In this document: positions 1 to 9,344 of the stretch, piece by piece
How the letters are laid out: each line of letters starts with the position of its first letter
Position numbering within the stretch: the stretch's first letter is position 1
From: Filosporella fistucella
Taxonomy: Eukaryota > Ascomycota > Leotiomycetes > Helotiales
Assembly (NCBI GenBank): GCA_030077755.1
Contig: JAQJZZ010000011.1
Location: forward strand, 2,852,001 to 2,916,000
Direction of reading: 5' to 3'
DNA: 64,000 nt
Notes under the pieces: model-generated
What the model saw: the letters and a program-made list of their open reading frames with translations, nothing else
Database searches by the model: none
Told to the model about the DNA's origin: nothing
Program-made: the position numbers and the translations under genes

Positions 1-30
1 TGACACTTGTCTCTTTGAAGCTCGGTCGCC

Positions 31-360
31 ATGTGCTTCTACGACCAAAGCGATTTCATCTGCGGATGCGCCAAATGGGGCCACTTCCGACAACATTGCA
101 GCAAGGAATACAGAACTGGAGAAACTTGTGGAATCAGACTTGTGATGAACCGTTACATGTTGCAAGAGAAGTGCAAAATCTGTATCAAAATGGACACAAA
201 ACATCGTAGTATAACAAAGCAAGAGGATAACATACGACGATGGAGACGGGAGACGGGTCGGAGCGCATCCATCGAGAAGGCCCAAGGGGAGATTGCACAC
301 CTTGAACGGGAACTCGAGCGTCTCGACTATGAGCGCCAGATGAAGCTGAGAGATTTGTGA
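31..360 (+). CDS. small Cys-rich hypothetical protein, 109 aa
   Basis: A single-exon ORF of 109 codons with an ATG at 31 and a TGA at 358-360. The N-terminal half has regularly spaced cysteines (a CGCAKWGH stretch, then further Cys at about residues 23, 33, 48 and 51). This could bind a metal, but it matches no classic zinc finger that I can name. The C-terminal third is charged and probably helical or coiled-coil (ERELERLDYE). I recognise the general look of a small conserved fungal protein with N-terminal cysteines and a charged tail, but have no function for it. An intron-like GTAAGC signal lies just after the stop, so the 3' UTR may be spliced. The real start could lie further upstream, because the window begins only 30 bases before this ATG. 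Confidence 0.6.
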   Translation: MCFYDQSDFICGCAKWGHFRQHCSKEYRTGETCGIRLVMNRYMLQEKCKICIKMDTKHRSITKQEDNIRRWRRETGRSASIEKAQGEIAHLERELERLDYERQMKLRDL

Positions 361-1447
361 TGGTCGCAATGGTAAGCATCCAATAATTCCCGGAGCCGAC
401 TTGACGGTACTAATCTGAATGACAGATCGCCAGATTACCCAGACTGACAATGAAGAGGCGAAACACTGCTAGGTGGATTTTCAATATTATGTGGATGATG
501 GAGCTCTCAATTCGTTTCATGTTTTCATATTCTCTCTTTTTGTCGACTGTTTTGAGATGTGAGAAAGATGCTTTGGCGTAAATCAATGGGGGTACTGGGA
601 CCAACAGGTTCCGGATGAGCCGAAAGCATCATGGTTTGGACCAAGGTAGCAATAGTGTGCAATGATGAAACGGCCTTTCAAATTCCTTTCTGTTCCAAGT
701 GACTTGTCCTCGAAAACTGGTAGATGAAGGACTTGATTTGCCGGGCGCTTAGGTGGAGGTGGTTTCAGGCCGGGCGGCAGTGAATGACAAAGTAAAGGGA
801 AGAAGATTCCCATCATCGACAGCGACAGTATTGTACTATAGGTATGGATAGATCATAATGATGTTGTTCATCAGTAGCCGGAGGGGAATCTGGAGGATGC
901 TGTTGTTGTGATGTCGTGAAGTTGATTGTGTGTGTTGTTGACACCCTCGCCTAAGCGCCCCTACCCCAAAATTAGCTAGCCTGTGATAAAATATACTCAC
1001 ACATAGACGAATATGTCATCACTAAGCCCACACCCATTCCAAACAGTGAGTGAAAGTTGGGAAGAAAGGAAGAAAACACTTTCGAGGAATGAAGGCGGAT
1101 CTGCCCTCGTCTTTATGAGAATGGCACGAGGAGATTTTGATGAAGTGTAATTTACGAACGTGGCTACAGTTCAATGGACCTCAGTTGCAGCCTGACTGTG
1201 GGTGAAAGAGATTTGATAGGCCCTGCCAAATGGTCGAGCAGCCAGTGAACAGCCTCTCTTAACAAAAGAGATGCTGGAATGATACAACGCATAGTCCAGA
1301 ACGCTTAGCTGGTCCAGTCAAATCCCAATATCCATCTATCCATCCTGACCAGTGCGGCGAAATATGGGGTGCGAGGAGGGTATTGTAACAATCATCTGAC
1401 GCCCGACGCCGTGGAACAAAAATTTCCAGAAAATGTGGCAACCATCT
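361..1447. other. intergenic, no gene recognised
   Basis: About 1.1 kb between the small Cys-rich gene and the Meh1 homologue. Only short low-quality ORFs are present and none has a coding look or splice-linked partners. It probably holds the 3' flanks of both neighbours. Confidence 0.5.
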
Positions 1448-2119
1448 TCACTCTATGGCTGACTCTGCATCTGCAAAACCCCCGAGAAGTGGTCCTATGC
1501 CTTGTGATTTGACGGGAGTATAGCTCTTCATTTCTTCCACGTCGTCTTCATCCGATATCCAACCATCAGTAGCAGCGGGTGTGCCCTCGCCTGGGAATTG
1601 ATTGGATTTGCTCGAGAGATCGGCTGCAGATATCTTCGTCAGAACCTCCTGGTATCGTAACTGTCTAGCATCTTGGGCGGGAAATACGGTGGCAGATGCA
1701 GCTGGTGGTACGTTGTTCTGGGGTACCATAGCAAATATATCCACGAGATGACTGCATAGAACGAATTAGCTCCGTGACCTCTGTTGACAGCAGGGGACAA
1801 ATGGTGTGTGGTTTCGAGTCCTTCATTCCCAGAAGCAAGAAGCGCTCAATCTTACTTTGAAGTCTGCATTACGACCTTCTGCAAGGCCTCAGTCTCTCGT
1901 TGAACCTCTTGCGGATCAACTTGAGTTGCCCCCGCGTTGTTGTCTGCGAAACTGCCGTAGGAATTTGCATGCGCATCGTCGAAGAGAAGTCTTGATTGCT
2001 CGTCCTACGCAAATAACAAGTCAGTCCAATGCCTCCCTTCTGGATGAATCAACAAGACCTACCTCATCCGATAGATCGCGGTCTCTGTCATGGCCCAAGC
2101 AAGAGAAGCAGACGCCCAT
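1448..2119 (-). CDS. MEH1: Meh1/Ego1 (LAMTOR1) homologue, EGO/Ragulator subunit
   Basis: Three exons on the minus strand: 2119-2063, 2004-1856 and 1751-1448 (510 nt, 169 aa). The introns have GTAGGT and GTAAGA donors and clean TAG/CAG acceptors, and all phases close. The protein starts MGVCFSCLG: Gly2 fits N-myristoylation, and Cys4 and Cys7 fit palmitoylation, the lipid anchor known for Meh1/LAMTOR1. Next come an acidic DEDEQSRLLF segment, a helical segment (DPQEVQRETEALQKVV) and the conserved HLVDIFAMVPQ block that crosses the last intron. In yeast, Meh1 scaffolds the Rag GTPases Gtr1/Gtr2 at the vacuole for TORC1 signalling; this role is inferred from the family. The split into small exons makes the gene easy to miss. 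The N-terminal signature and the order of blocks make the call strong. Confidence 0.85.
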
Positions 2120-3190
2120 GTTTGCGAAGGGAAATTGAGGAGATTGCCTTGCAGGACTGGCTGGACACTTTCATACACGGCACCCACACTCTACCACTGT
2201 CCTGGGACAGCCTTCATGAAGGAGAGTGGCGCAGAATCGCAGGAATAGTAGTTGTCTAAGAAGATATCTGAAATGAACGTGGGGATGGCGCGCAGGGTGG
2301 CAGAAACATATTATGTGAGAATATTGGAGGATGTCGATTGTAAAGGGACGAGGCGAACTATCGTAATGTTTTCAGGCTGTGCCGAAAGAGGAATGGCGGG
2401 AAATGCCACATTCTGACCTCACCTCGCCCACTCTACCCTCACTTCAATTCAATATCTGCAACCACAGCCCTTGGAGTCCGATTACATATTCTATTTCCTC
2501 TACTTACATCAATCATACATTCGGTCAGTGTTCAAATCCCTTTGAAGCAGCCGCTCACCTGCACTGTCCTGCATGCAAGTGTCATGACAATGTTTACCCG
2601 GAGTCTGCGCTTAGGGACGGTGTTATTCTAGTTATAGACTTATACCTGCCTCAAATGCATCAAATTATGCAACACTCCTCTCATCTCGCTATCTTTTGGC
2701 GAATCTTCTCGCTCTCGCAAAGCGTATGTCCGAAGTTTGGAAGAGAATCGATATATGCTCACGTGACAATCGTTCTCATCTCATTCCGAGTCTATCCCCC
2801 TTGGTCCGCTTGATGCGCAAAATAAGTATATCTATAATCATTACAACTTGGCAAATACATATCTTGTGTTGTATAATATCAAGAAACTGTGTTTTTCCCT
2901 GGCCCCTTACTTCAAGCCTAACCAGGGAGAATGCCTTGGCCTCCAGGCGTTGTCATTGAGTTTCTTGCAACTATTCAAGACAAAATTCGATAGTCAGTGT
3001 TGGAACCCTTGATTGTACTGCCCTGCGGAAGAATATAAGTATATCTCACTTCTCCTTGTAGTCAGATCAGTTCATATCATCATCTATACCTTGAAAGCGC
3101 TTGCATTTTGCGGCTCTCGTCTCGGATTACTCTTCATATTTATACTGCTGAAAAGGTCACCCTTTCCTAGTCGATCCAACTACTCTCAAA
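2120..3190. other. intergenic, no gene recognised
   Basis: The promoter side of the Meh1 homologue (minus) and of the secreted protein (plus). An ORF of 144 codons at 2379-2813 has no recognisable composition or domain, and I treat it as chance. I see no RNA gene or clear repeat here. Confidence 0.45.
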
Positions 3191-4159
3191 ATGCTACAGG
3201 TGACAAAGCTTGCGGCGGTGCTCGTTCTCGGGGCTTCTACATTTGCAACAGCGAATCCCTTTGCTCATGCAGACTGGTGTCCAGCAGCTTGTGCGAAAAC
3301 TGTGACTACGACTGTTTTTGCTCTGGCACCATGCACACCTACCACCTCGATAACTCAAACAAGTCAATCGTCACATGGCGCTATCGTCAGCTCATCATCA
3401 GTGCGCAAGCACCGAGGACAACATCATTCCCATCAGCAGAGTCATATTGTTGATCCAATCGACGTATCTCCTAGTACCTCATCTACTATATCTACTTCGA
3501 AATTTTTCTCTTGGTCAACCATTACACCTGGCCCGACACCCACCCCAAGTCCGCAGTCCTGCCACCACAATAACTGCCTACGGCAATTCCTCAGACATCC
3601 AGAAGTCACAGCCTTTTGTGCCACCTACACCACCACGCTTCTAACAGCAACCACGGGTCTTCCGGCATATGTTTCTCAATGCCACGTCAATCCTGCTGCG
3701 ATCTCCTCTGCATGCTCTTGCCTTCCGGTCACAGAATCAACCCCAATTTCAACATTAGACGTTACTACAACAACTTCTTCTGTTCTTGAAACCAGAACCG
3801 CTGCCGGGGTCTATACTTCCATCGTGGAGCATGGCCATGGACACGGACACGGTCACGGGCATGGTAATGGACATGGACATGGAGATGGCAACCAAAATGG
3901 AAATGGCAATGGACATGACCACGGCAATCATCACGAGCCGACCCCAACTTCATCGGAAGGTATATGTTCGATGCCAACTGTGGTATTCAAGACACACACT
4001 ACGACTACCACTACCACTTATATTGTTACTGTCACACCTATGGTTGACCCAACTTGGGGACCTCTAGCTACCTCTTCGACTGGGAGCACAAGTATGTGTA
4101 TGGAATCGGGACGGGTCGGACGCGGAGGTCGTGGAGGGTATGGGGACCGTAGGCATTAG
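3191..4159 (+). CDS. secreted Thr/Ser-rich protein with His-Gly repeat, 322 aa
   Basis: A single ORF. The N-terminus is a signal peptide (MLQVTKLAAVLVLGAS, probable cleavage near ATA-NP), followed by a Cys/Thr-rich segment. A central module has the spacing CHHNNCLRQFLRH...FC...QCHV...CSCL, which I know from many fungal extracellular and cell-wall proteins. A low-complexity HGHGHG tract (about residues 214-249) follows, then T-rich stretches and a Gly/Arg-rich tail (GRVGRGGRGG). No membrane anchor or GPI signal is evident at the C-terminus. It is probably extracellular or wall-associated. The His-rich tract could bind Cu, Zn or Ni, which is inference from composition. No enzymatic domain is visible. 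Confidence 0.7.
   Translation: MLQVTKLAAVLVLGASTFATANPFAHADWCPAACAKTVTTTVFALAPCTPTTSITQTSQSSHGAIVSSSSVRKHRGQHHSHQQSHIVDPIDVSPSTSSTISTSKFFSWSTITPGPTPTPSPQSCHHNNCLRQFLRHPEVTAFCATYTTTLLTATTGLPAYVSQCHVNPAAISSACSCLPVTESTPISTLDVTTTTSSVLETRTAAGVYTSIVEHGHGHGHGHGHGNGHGHGDGNQNGNGNGHDHGNHHEPTPTSSEGICSMPTVVFKTHTTTTTTTYIVTVTPMVDPTWGPLATSSTGSTSMCMESGRVGRGGRGGYGDRRH
3830..3938 (+). repeat. hexanucleotide-type coding repeat (CATGGN/CACGGN)
   Basis: Degenerate 6-bp units of the CATGGA/CACGGA type encode the alternating His-Gly tract, passing into Gly-Asn/Asp. Units vary mostly at wobble positions, so the repeat looks maintained by selection on the peptide or is an old expansion. Confidence 0.8.
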
Positions 4160-4410
4160 GAAGGAAGAAGCAGGAGAACAATGAAATAATGTTTACCTTT
4201 AGTTGGGGAGGAAATTAATGGTTACGGTGATGAGATGCTATAATTTATTAATTTTGATGATCTGGTTGTGGACCAGAATTCTTGGAGTGTATCGTAATGT
4301 TTGATGATATGAGTTCTGCCATGTTATTTGCTATCATATAGGTGCTGATTGTTTTTGGAAATCTTGGCTAGCATTTTCGACCCGTCATGAACGCAATGCC
4401 CGCGAACCAA

Positions 4411-5112
4411 TCAATATACACCGATGCGACTACTATGATCCTTCACCGCCTCATTGGCCAAGAAGAAGGCGCGTAAGATAATCTGCCATGAAATCAGGAC
4501 ATTCTTTGAAAGCCTCCAAGGCAGGAGATACATCCTTTTTGAACAATTTTCCCTGGCAACCTGTTCCGCGCATTCATTCCCTCTGATCGAGTCTTTGCTT
4601 TCATGCTCACTTCCGCCTTCAGTCTTACTGAAGGCATTAATCGCCGAGTATATATTGCCAACGCACATTTGTCTGATCCAAGCTCCTTCTCCTGTCGTAG
4701 TATAGATGCGTTTTACTAAACCAGCGCTTGGAATAATGTTGAAGTTGGAGGTAATATCCGTTAAGCAGTCACTTATTTCGGTCAGTTCACCCTTTGTCCA
4801 AGAATCTTCGATACCCAAGAAATCCAAGAGAATCAACAATGCGCATAACTCTTCTTGATATTTCTGGGTGTCCTTTGGACAAATCTTGAACCAAGGTTTT
4901 AGCCTGTGAATCTTGGAGGTGTAAATGTATTCAATCAGAAGCGCAAAGGCGCCCGCCTTCCATTGAAGGATTCGGAAGTGGGTGACTCCCCTATCGTCAG
5001 ATCTTGAATTCGTCTTCGAAAGGTCATCGAAAAACTTATATTTTCTGCAAATCAGTTTCTTGTGGACGAAGAAATCGCCAGGTTCGGAACCTATAATGCT
5101 GACCTTGACCAT
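4411..5112 (-). CDS. BTB/POZ domain protein, 233 aa, start uncertain
   Basis: The minus-strand ORF begins with a BTB/POZ pattern: VKVSIIGSEPGDFFVHKKLIC, then an FALLIEYIYTSKI segment typical of BTB beta-3/alpha-3. A helical C-terminal part follows (ALLILLDFLGIED, LVKRIYTTTGEGAWIRQ), as in small fungal BTB-only proteins. These are thought to act in protein-protein interaction or as Cullin-3 adaptors; no partner domain is present. The frame stays open upstream to a GTG at 5154, but the first in-frame ATG is at 5112, which I use. An upstream ATG (5230-5228) opens a short MGDLVTTTR-like exon ending in GTAAGT, as in its paralogues. No AG acceptor joins it in frame without cutting into the BTB strand, so the 5' end may be damaged. 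Confidence 0.65.
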   Translation of the reverse strand: MVKVSIIGSEPGDFFVHKKLICRKYKFFDDLSKTNSRSDDRGVTHFRILQWKAGAFALLIEYIYTSKIHRLKPWFKICPKDTQKYQEELCALLILLDFLGIEDSWTKGELTEISDCLTDITSNFNIIPSAGLVKRIYTTTGEGAWIRQMCVGNIYSAINAFSKTEGGSEHESKDSIRGNECAEQVARENCSKRMYLLPWRLSKNVLISWQIILRAFFLANEAVKDHSSRIGVY

Positions 5113-5604
5113 CTCCTCGCCGAGTTGACCAGCCACAGTTAAGAAGAGCTTCACCTGAAGATGAGATCACTTACTTTGTGAAAGCAAAAGCTTCGTCCCT
5201 CGCGTTTCTAGTAGTGGTAACCAAGTCCCCCATACTGATCATTTTACTAGATGAGTCTGCGAGATTTTCCACATGGAGATCTCAATTTATTATCCGTAGG
5301 AATTGTAATTGATTACGGTAGACGACTTGGACAAAGTCGCGGACATCGCATTGTGTTTAGCCTCTGGAGTCTTACGTTTCTCCTTTTGGGTCCCTTTTCA
5401 GAAGTCTTGCTCTGATGTCGCTATGGTGGGAACGTCAATTAATCACAGAGTACCAGTCCGCATACCCGGCACTCCCAAAAACCCGTTACGCTATGCAGTA
5501 CGAAAATCTTTTATATGCAAAGTGACATGCAGTCAGTATGGTGACTACATATCTAGTCGGACTCGAGGACTTCATTGATGGAGACGAAGACGCGGAACAA
5601 AATC

Positions 5605-6341
5605 TTACATGAACTCAAGGTTATGTTTCAGGACCTCCAACACCTTCGCCAGCTTCTCCTTCATGTTTTTCAAATTGTGAATATCCTCATTCCATTCATC
5701 GGCTGTTTTCTCATGCATCTCCAACTTTATGGCTTCGTGATCGTACTCTTGTTGTGGGGCACCCAGAACAGCAACATCCTGCTTCGCGATAGCAGAAGCT
5801 GCATCCACCAAATCGTTCACACAGTCCTTTCTAACGCATGAATTTCCTTCCGCAAAGTTGAGGTATATAAACCCCAATCAACTCTGCGCTAGGTACAATG
5901 ACGGAAGCTTGGGTGAGTTATCCAATAGCGTTGTTCACTTGTTCCTCAAACGGCTCATTCTCGATACCATATCTCTCCAACATCAAAAAAAGTCTGATTA
6001 GGTCGTCATAGCGCTTCTCAGCCTTCTGTTGATCGCGTGTAGACAGGCCGAATGGTGTTATTATCGAGGTGTACAGATATTCGACGAACATAGTCCAAGT
6101 ACCTCCACTGTGGAATGGGAGTTTCAACTGGTATTGGATATCATCGTTGGCGACTTATGGATAATTATGGCGGAATAAGTTCTTATGGACGAGAAATAAC
6201 CTTTCTGAGTAGCCGACATAAATATGGCAGATTTCTGTGCCGAGAAGACTGGAAGCATCTGATCAGTAAATACCAAGCATGGGATTGACCGTAAACTTAC
6301 TCAGCAAAAGTAGAATATTGACCATTCTCTTGCTTAACCAT
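5605..6341 (-). pseudogene. decayed BTB/POZ gene
   Basis: Minus strand. An ATG at 6341 opens a short exon (MVKQENGQYSTFAE, then GTAAGT). A BTB strand follows: SSLLGTEICHIYVG, then ERLFLVHKNLF. The frame stops at TAA just after HKNLFRHNYP. It resumes with QLKLPFHSGGTWTMFVEYLYTS and a helical region ending in VNNAIG-stop (5918). A frame-broken C-terminal part with coiled-coil character follows (NLKNMKEKLAKVLEVL, ending at 5605). There are at least three interruptions: an intron-phase mismatch, an in-frame stop and a frameshift near 5825. The layout matches the intact BTB gene at 8226-8890, so this is a degenerate paralogue. Confidence 0.7.
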
Positions 6342-6846
6342 CTTGCTTCAAATGATATGATTAGATTGGATTCGATAGGTTGGGGTAGTTGAGTTGAGTG
6401 AACGTATCATTAGCAATAGAGGGGATGGCGTAATTTGATTTTCTCTGGCGGTCAATTCATTTTATAGGATTCTATCTATGGGCACTTTCTCAGAAGGGTG
6501 ATATTTGATTCTTAGGACGCTTTTGGATGAGATAATCTCCTGAGATCTCACTTCGAGGAATTATGGGGATCTTGAATCGCGAAAGTCAAGTTCTACGTCA
6601 GCGGAAATGATACAAAGGTTTAATCAAACTTGAAATCTTGAAGTTCACAGACCATTTTAGGCAGGGAGGATGTAAACAAACGGATGTGTGATATACCTTT
6701 CCTCACACACAGACATGTTCAAAGATTAGAGACATCAATATCTCTCGCAAATGGTGTCCATTTGATGATCTATGGGACGGACTATGGCAAGATCTTAGAG
6801 AAACATGATTGAAACATCAAAACCCTCCTGTTTGCGACTCACACTC
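6342..6846. other. spacer between BTB pseudogenes
   Basis: AT-rich sequence with no supported ORF. It holds the presumptive promoter of the 5605-6341 relic and the 3' flank of the next relic. Confidence 0.5.
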
Positions 6847-7762
6847 CTATTCGCCAGCATCTTCAACACAATATGGACTTGGCAACGTGCCACAGGCATA
6901 CACACACCCCTCCAAGCTCACCACACTATCACAATAATCATCAACCTTTCTCATGCAGCCTCCCAGTGCAATGCAATAAGATAGTCCGACAAAAATTCTG
7001 GGTGGGACTTGCTTACTTCCATCACAGATTCCAATTGCTTGGCCATGATCTCTCAAAAATTGCCCTTGTCATTATAGCGCCTGCGAGCCTCCCCTGCTGC
7101 TGCAAGATTCTTCTCGACCAGAATAGCAACGAACAGATGTTCAATTTTGAGTTCTCTTGCGTTATTCTATAGACACTCTTAACAGCGCGTGTCGAAGGAG
7201 TGAAATTGATCGCCTTGACTCCCCGACTAATTTCCTCGATGACTGATATTTCTAAGGTAGATTCGGTAAGCTACAACGCTTCTAGCAAGCGTTGCAGCTG
7301 GACTAGGTGTTTGAAAGCCGTGAATGCATCTCAAGATTTAGGGAGGCTCTTGAAATACAACAACTCGACATGAGGGGCAAATGAGTCAGGAAACTACTCT
7401 AGAATTATAAAGTGCCTGTCATTGCCTCTTCCGTGTCCCCGTTGAATATGTTGGATAAGTAGTGGCTGGATTTGCGAATGAGATTTTTGTGAATGAGGAA
7501 CTTCTTGCGCTTCGGCCTCACGAAAATGGTGATTATCTCGTTCCTAAGCTTGCTATAGTCTATTAGTAGTTATTTATGAGAGGAGAAAAAGTAGGTACTC
7601 ACTCATGATTAGAAGGATTGCTGGAATCGAGTGGAGCTGACAGGGTCAGACTCGGAACTGGAACTGGAGATAGAGGCGATGGTTGAGTTGAAGGTAAGGC
7701 GGGAGCTGATATTAGAGCTGGAGTCGGAGCTGAAGTCGAAACTGGACGTAAATGAATACCAT
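6847..7762 (-). pseudogene. decayed BTB/POZ gene, full length but multiply broken
   Basis: Minus strand, reading from about 7762 down. A Pro/Ser/Ala/Thr-rich leader comes first, over a tract of short imperfect CAGCTC-like repeats (7629-7745). A GTGAGT donor follows, then the BTB block NEIITIFVRPKRKKFLIHKN (7540-7480). Next come, in scattered frames, FAPHVELLYFKSLPKS, a helical ELTE-like region, AVKSVYRITQ, LVEKNLAAAGEARRRYND and AKQLESVMEV. These are the same ordered blocks seen in intact BTB-only proteins. Several stops interrupt them (for example after SLPKS, after LLEAL and after DKGNF), and the initiating ATG is out of frame with the leader. A TATATAAA box (minus strand) sits at 7802-7809, upstream of the old start. 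Clearly non-functional as read. Confidence 0.7.
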
Positions 7763-8225
7763 TTACGAGTTCAGATTTGTATAAAAGCTTTTCTTTTTGG
7801 CTTTATATATTTCAACTTTGAGAGATGCAATAGGACCACTTTCCTATAGCACCATGCCTTCTCATTATACAAGCTACTGTTTTTAGTTGATAAAATTGCA
7901 ATGAACCTCCTCCGTGTTATGATTTACTTTCACTTGACACTTTCCAAAAAACCTTTCCCGGAAAATAACGGACAGCGACTGTGCTGATGGCTTGTTTCCT
8001 TCCGCTCCTTTTTGTGATGTCACTCATTCGGCTAGTCTCCCTCCTTAGATTCGCTAACATTCTCCGAGATATCTCTAACAAACCCTGTTCCAAGTTGCTC
8101 ATCTTGAGGAGCACGACAGTCGTAACCCGTCTCGTGAGTATGAGAGTAGCATTTGCTAAAGGCGATATCTTCATCTCTTAATCGAGGATCCGTTAATTCC
8201 ATGCTAAGAACTATTTGCAATCGTA
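7763..8225. other. intergenic, unresolved short ORFs
   Basis: Contains two overlapping minus-strand ORFs of 62-85 codons (7917-8220) downstream of the intact BTB gene. I could not match them to the BTB C-terminus or to anything else. They may be debris. Confidence 0.4.
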
Positions 8226-8890
8226 TCAGAAGTTGAGGCTGTCTCTTGCAATTTCCCGTGCCAGCTTTGTGTGCTCGTTTTCCAGAAGAGAGGGTCGAAC
8301 CACATGGCCGGGATACCTCGCTCCACTGAAATATGCGAAGGCGCCAACCACAAAACGTCTCAGTCCTTCAAATTGATCTTCGAGAGTGCTGTCCATAACT
8401 AGTAAAACAAGCTCATAGGTGCATAGCTCCATCTTGAGGTCGTAACAGGTGGCCATATCCTGAATTTCATCCATGGCTATGTACTTCAACTCCTGGACGC
8501 AAAACTTCACTGCAACGATGTAGAGATTGTATAGGGTGTGAATGTATGACACGGTGTTGCTCTTTGGAATCTCGCCTAGATAAACCCAATGCATCAGCAC
8601 AGCGATTGCCTTCGGATCATCTTCTGGGAGCTTCATTATACTATTGACACTTTCTTGAAAGTTGCTTCGGAAGGCTCTGGCGAAGTAGGGAATAATACCG
8701 CATAAGATGCCTTTATGGACCATGATTCTCTCTTCATCTGGCCTAACAATCAGTGTGAAAATTTTGATGTTCTTGTTACTAAGTAATGTAAGTTAGGTGA
8801 GCTGGCTAGGGGATGGGGAAACAAGATAAGAAAAACTAACTTCAAGAAGGCGTCTGGCTGGAAGCTTGGTGCTGCACGAGGAGAGTCCAT
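8226..8890 (-). CDS. BTB/POZ domain protein, 200 aa (complete model)
   Basis: Two exons: 8890-8841 and 8778-8226 (603 nt, 200 aa). The intron is short, with a GTTAGT donor and a CTTAG acceptor, and joins phase 2 to phase 1. The N-terminus MDSPRAAPSFQPDAFLK leads into the BTB core: IKIFTLIV, then ERIMVHKGILC, IPYFARAFRSNFQES, and IAVLMHWVYLGEI. A helical tail follows that contains YNLYIVAVKFCVQELKYIA. This is the usual architecture of small fungal BTB-only proteins, which are proposed protein-interaction adaptors; no kelch, MATH or ankyrin partner is present. Among the five neighbouring BTB copies it is the only one with a clean, closed gene model, so it is the reference for judging the decayed ones. 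Substrate and partner are unknown. Confidence 0.8.
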
Positions 8891-9344
8891 CTTGAAGACG
8901 AGCAAAAGTTCCTGGAGTTCATGAGGAGAGGGGTATCTCGTGCCTGTTTGTGTGTAAGAGTGCAATTTCTAGATGTATTGAAGTGGTGGTCTGGTGGTGG
9001 TGGTGTTTTGTTGTTAACTGTTGATGTGATCGAACCCGATGCGTTGGGGGTTGCTTAAGTATCATCCGCCAGTAAAAATGAGAATAACTAATTTAGCTTG
9101 GAAATCGACCAAATTTAATTTCGGCATAACTGGGACCAAAGTTGGGTTTATAATATATGTATCCTTATACAAGACGGTACGAAGTATCTAGGAATCTTGT
9201 TCCTCATGAGCAACCACCTTTCAATCAACGCAACAACGACTACTACTCTCAGGAGGCTATTAAATAATTGCATTTTGTACTACTACAGCTTAACCAAGAT
9301 TTTCTTTAGCTTTTGGAATTAGTGGTGACAACGATCAGGCAATT
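8891..9344. other. divergent promoter region between two BTB copies
   Basis: 454 bp between the intact minus-strand BTB gene and the decayed plus-strand copy. It is AT-rich with a TGGTGG-repeat patch near 8981-9003. No ORF is supported. Confidence 0.5.

Noticed and set aside
2379..2813. 144-codon plus ORF upstream of the secreted protein
   Set aside because: No domain, no splice partners, and unconserved-looking composition.
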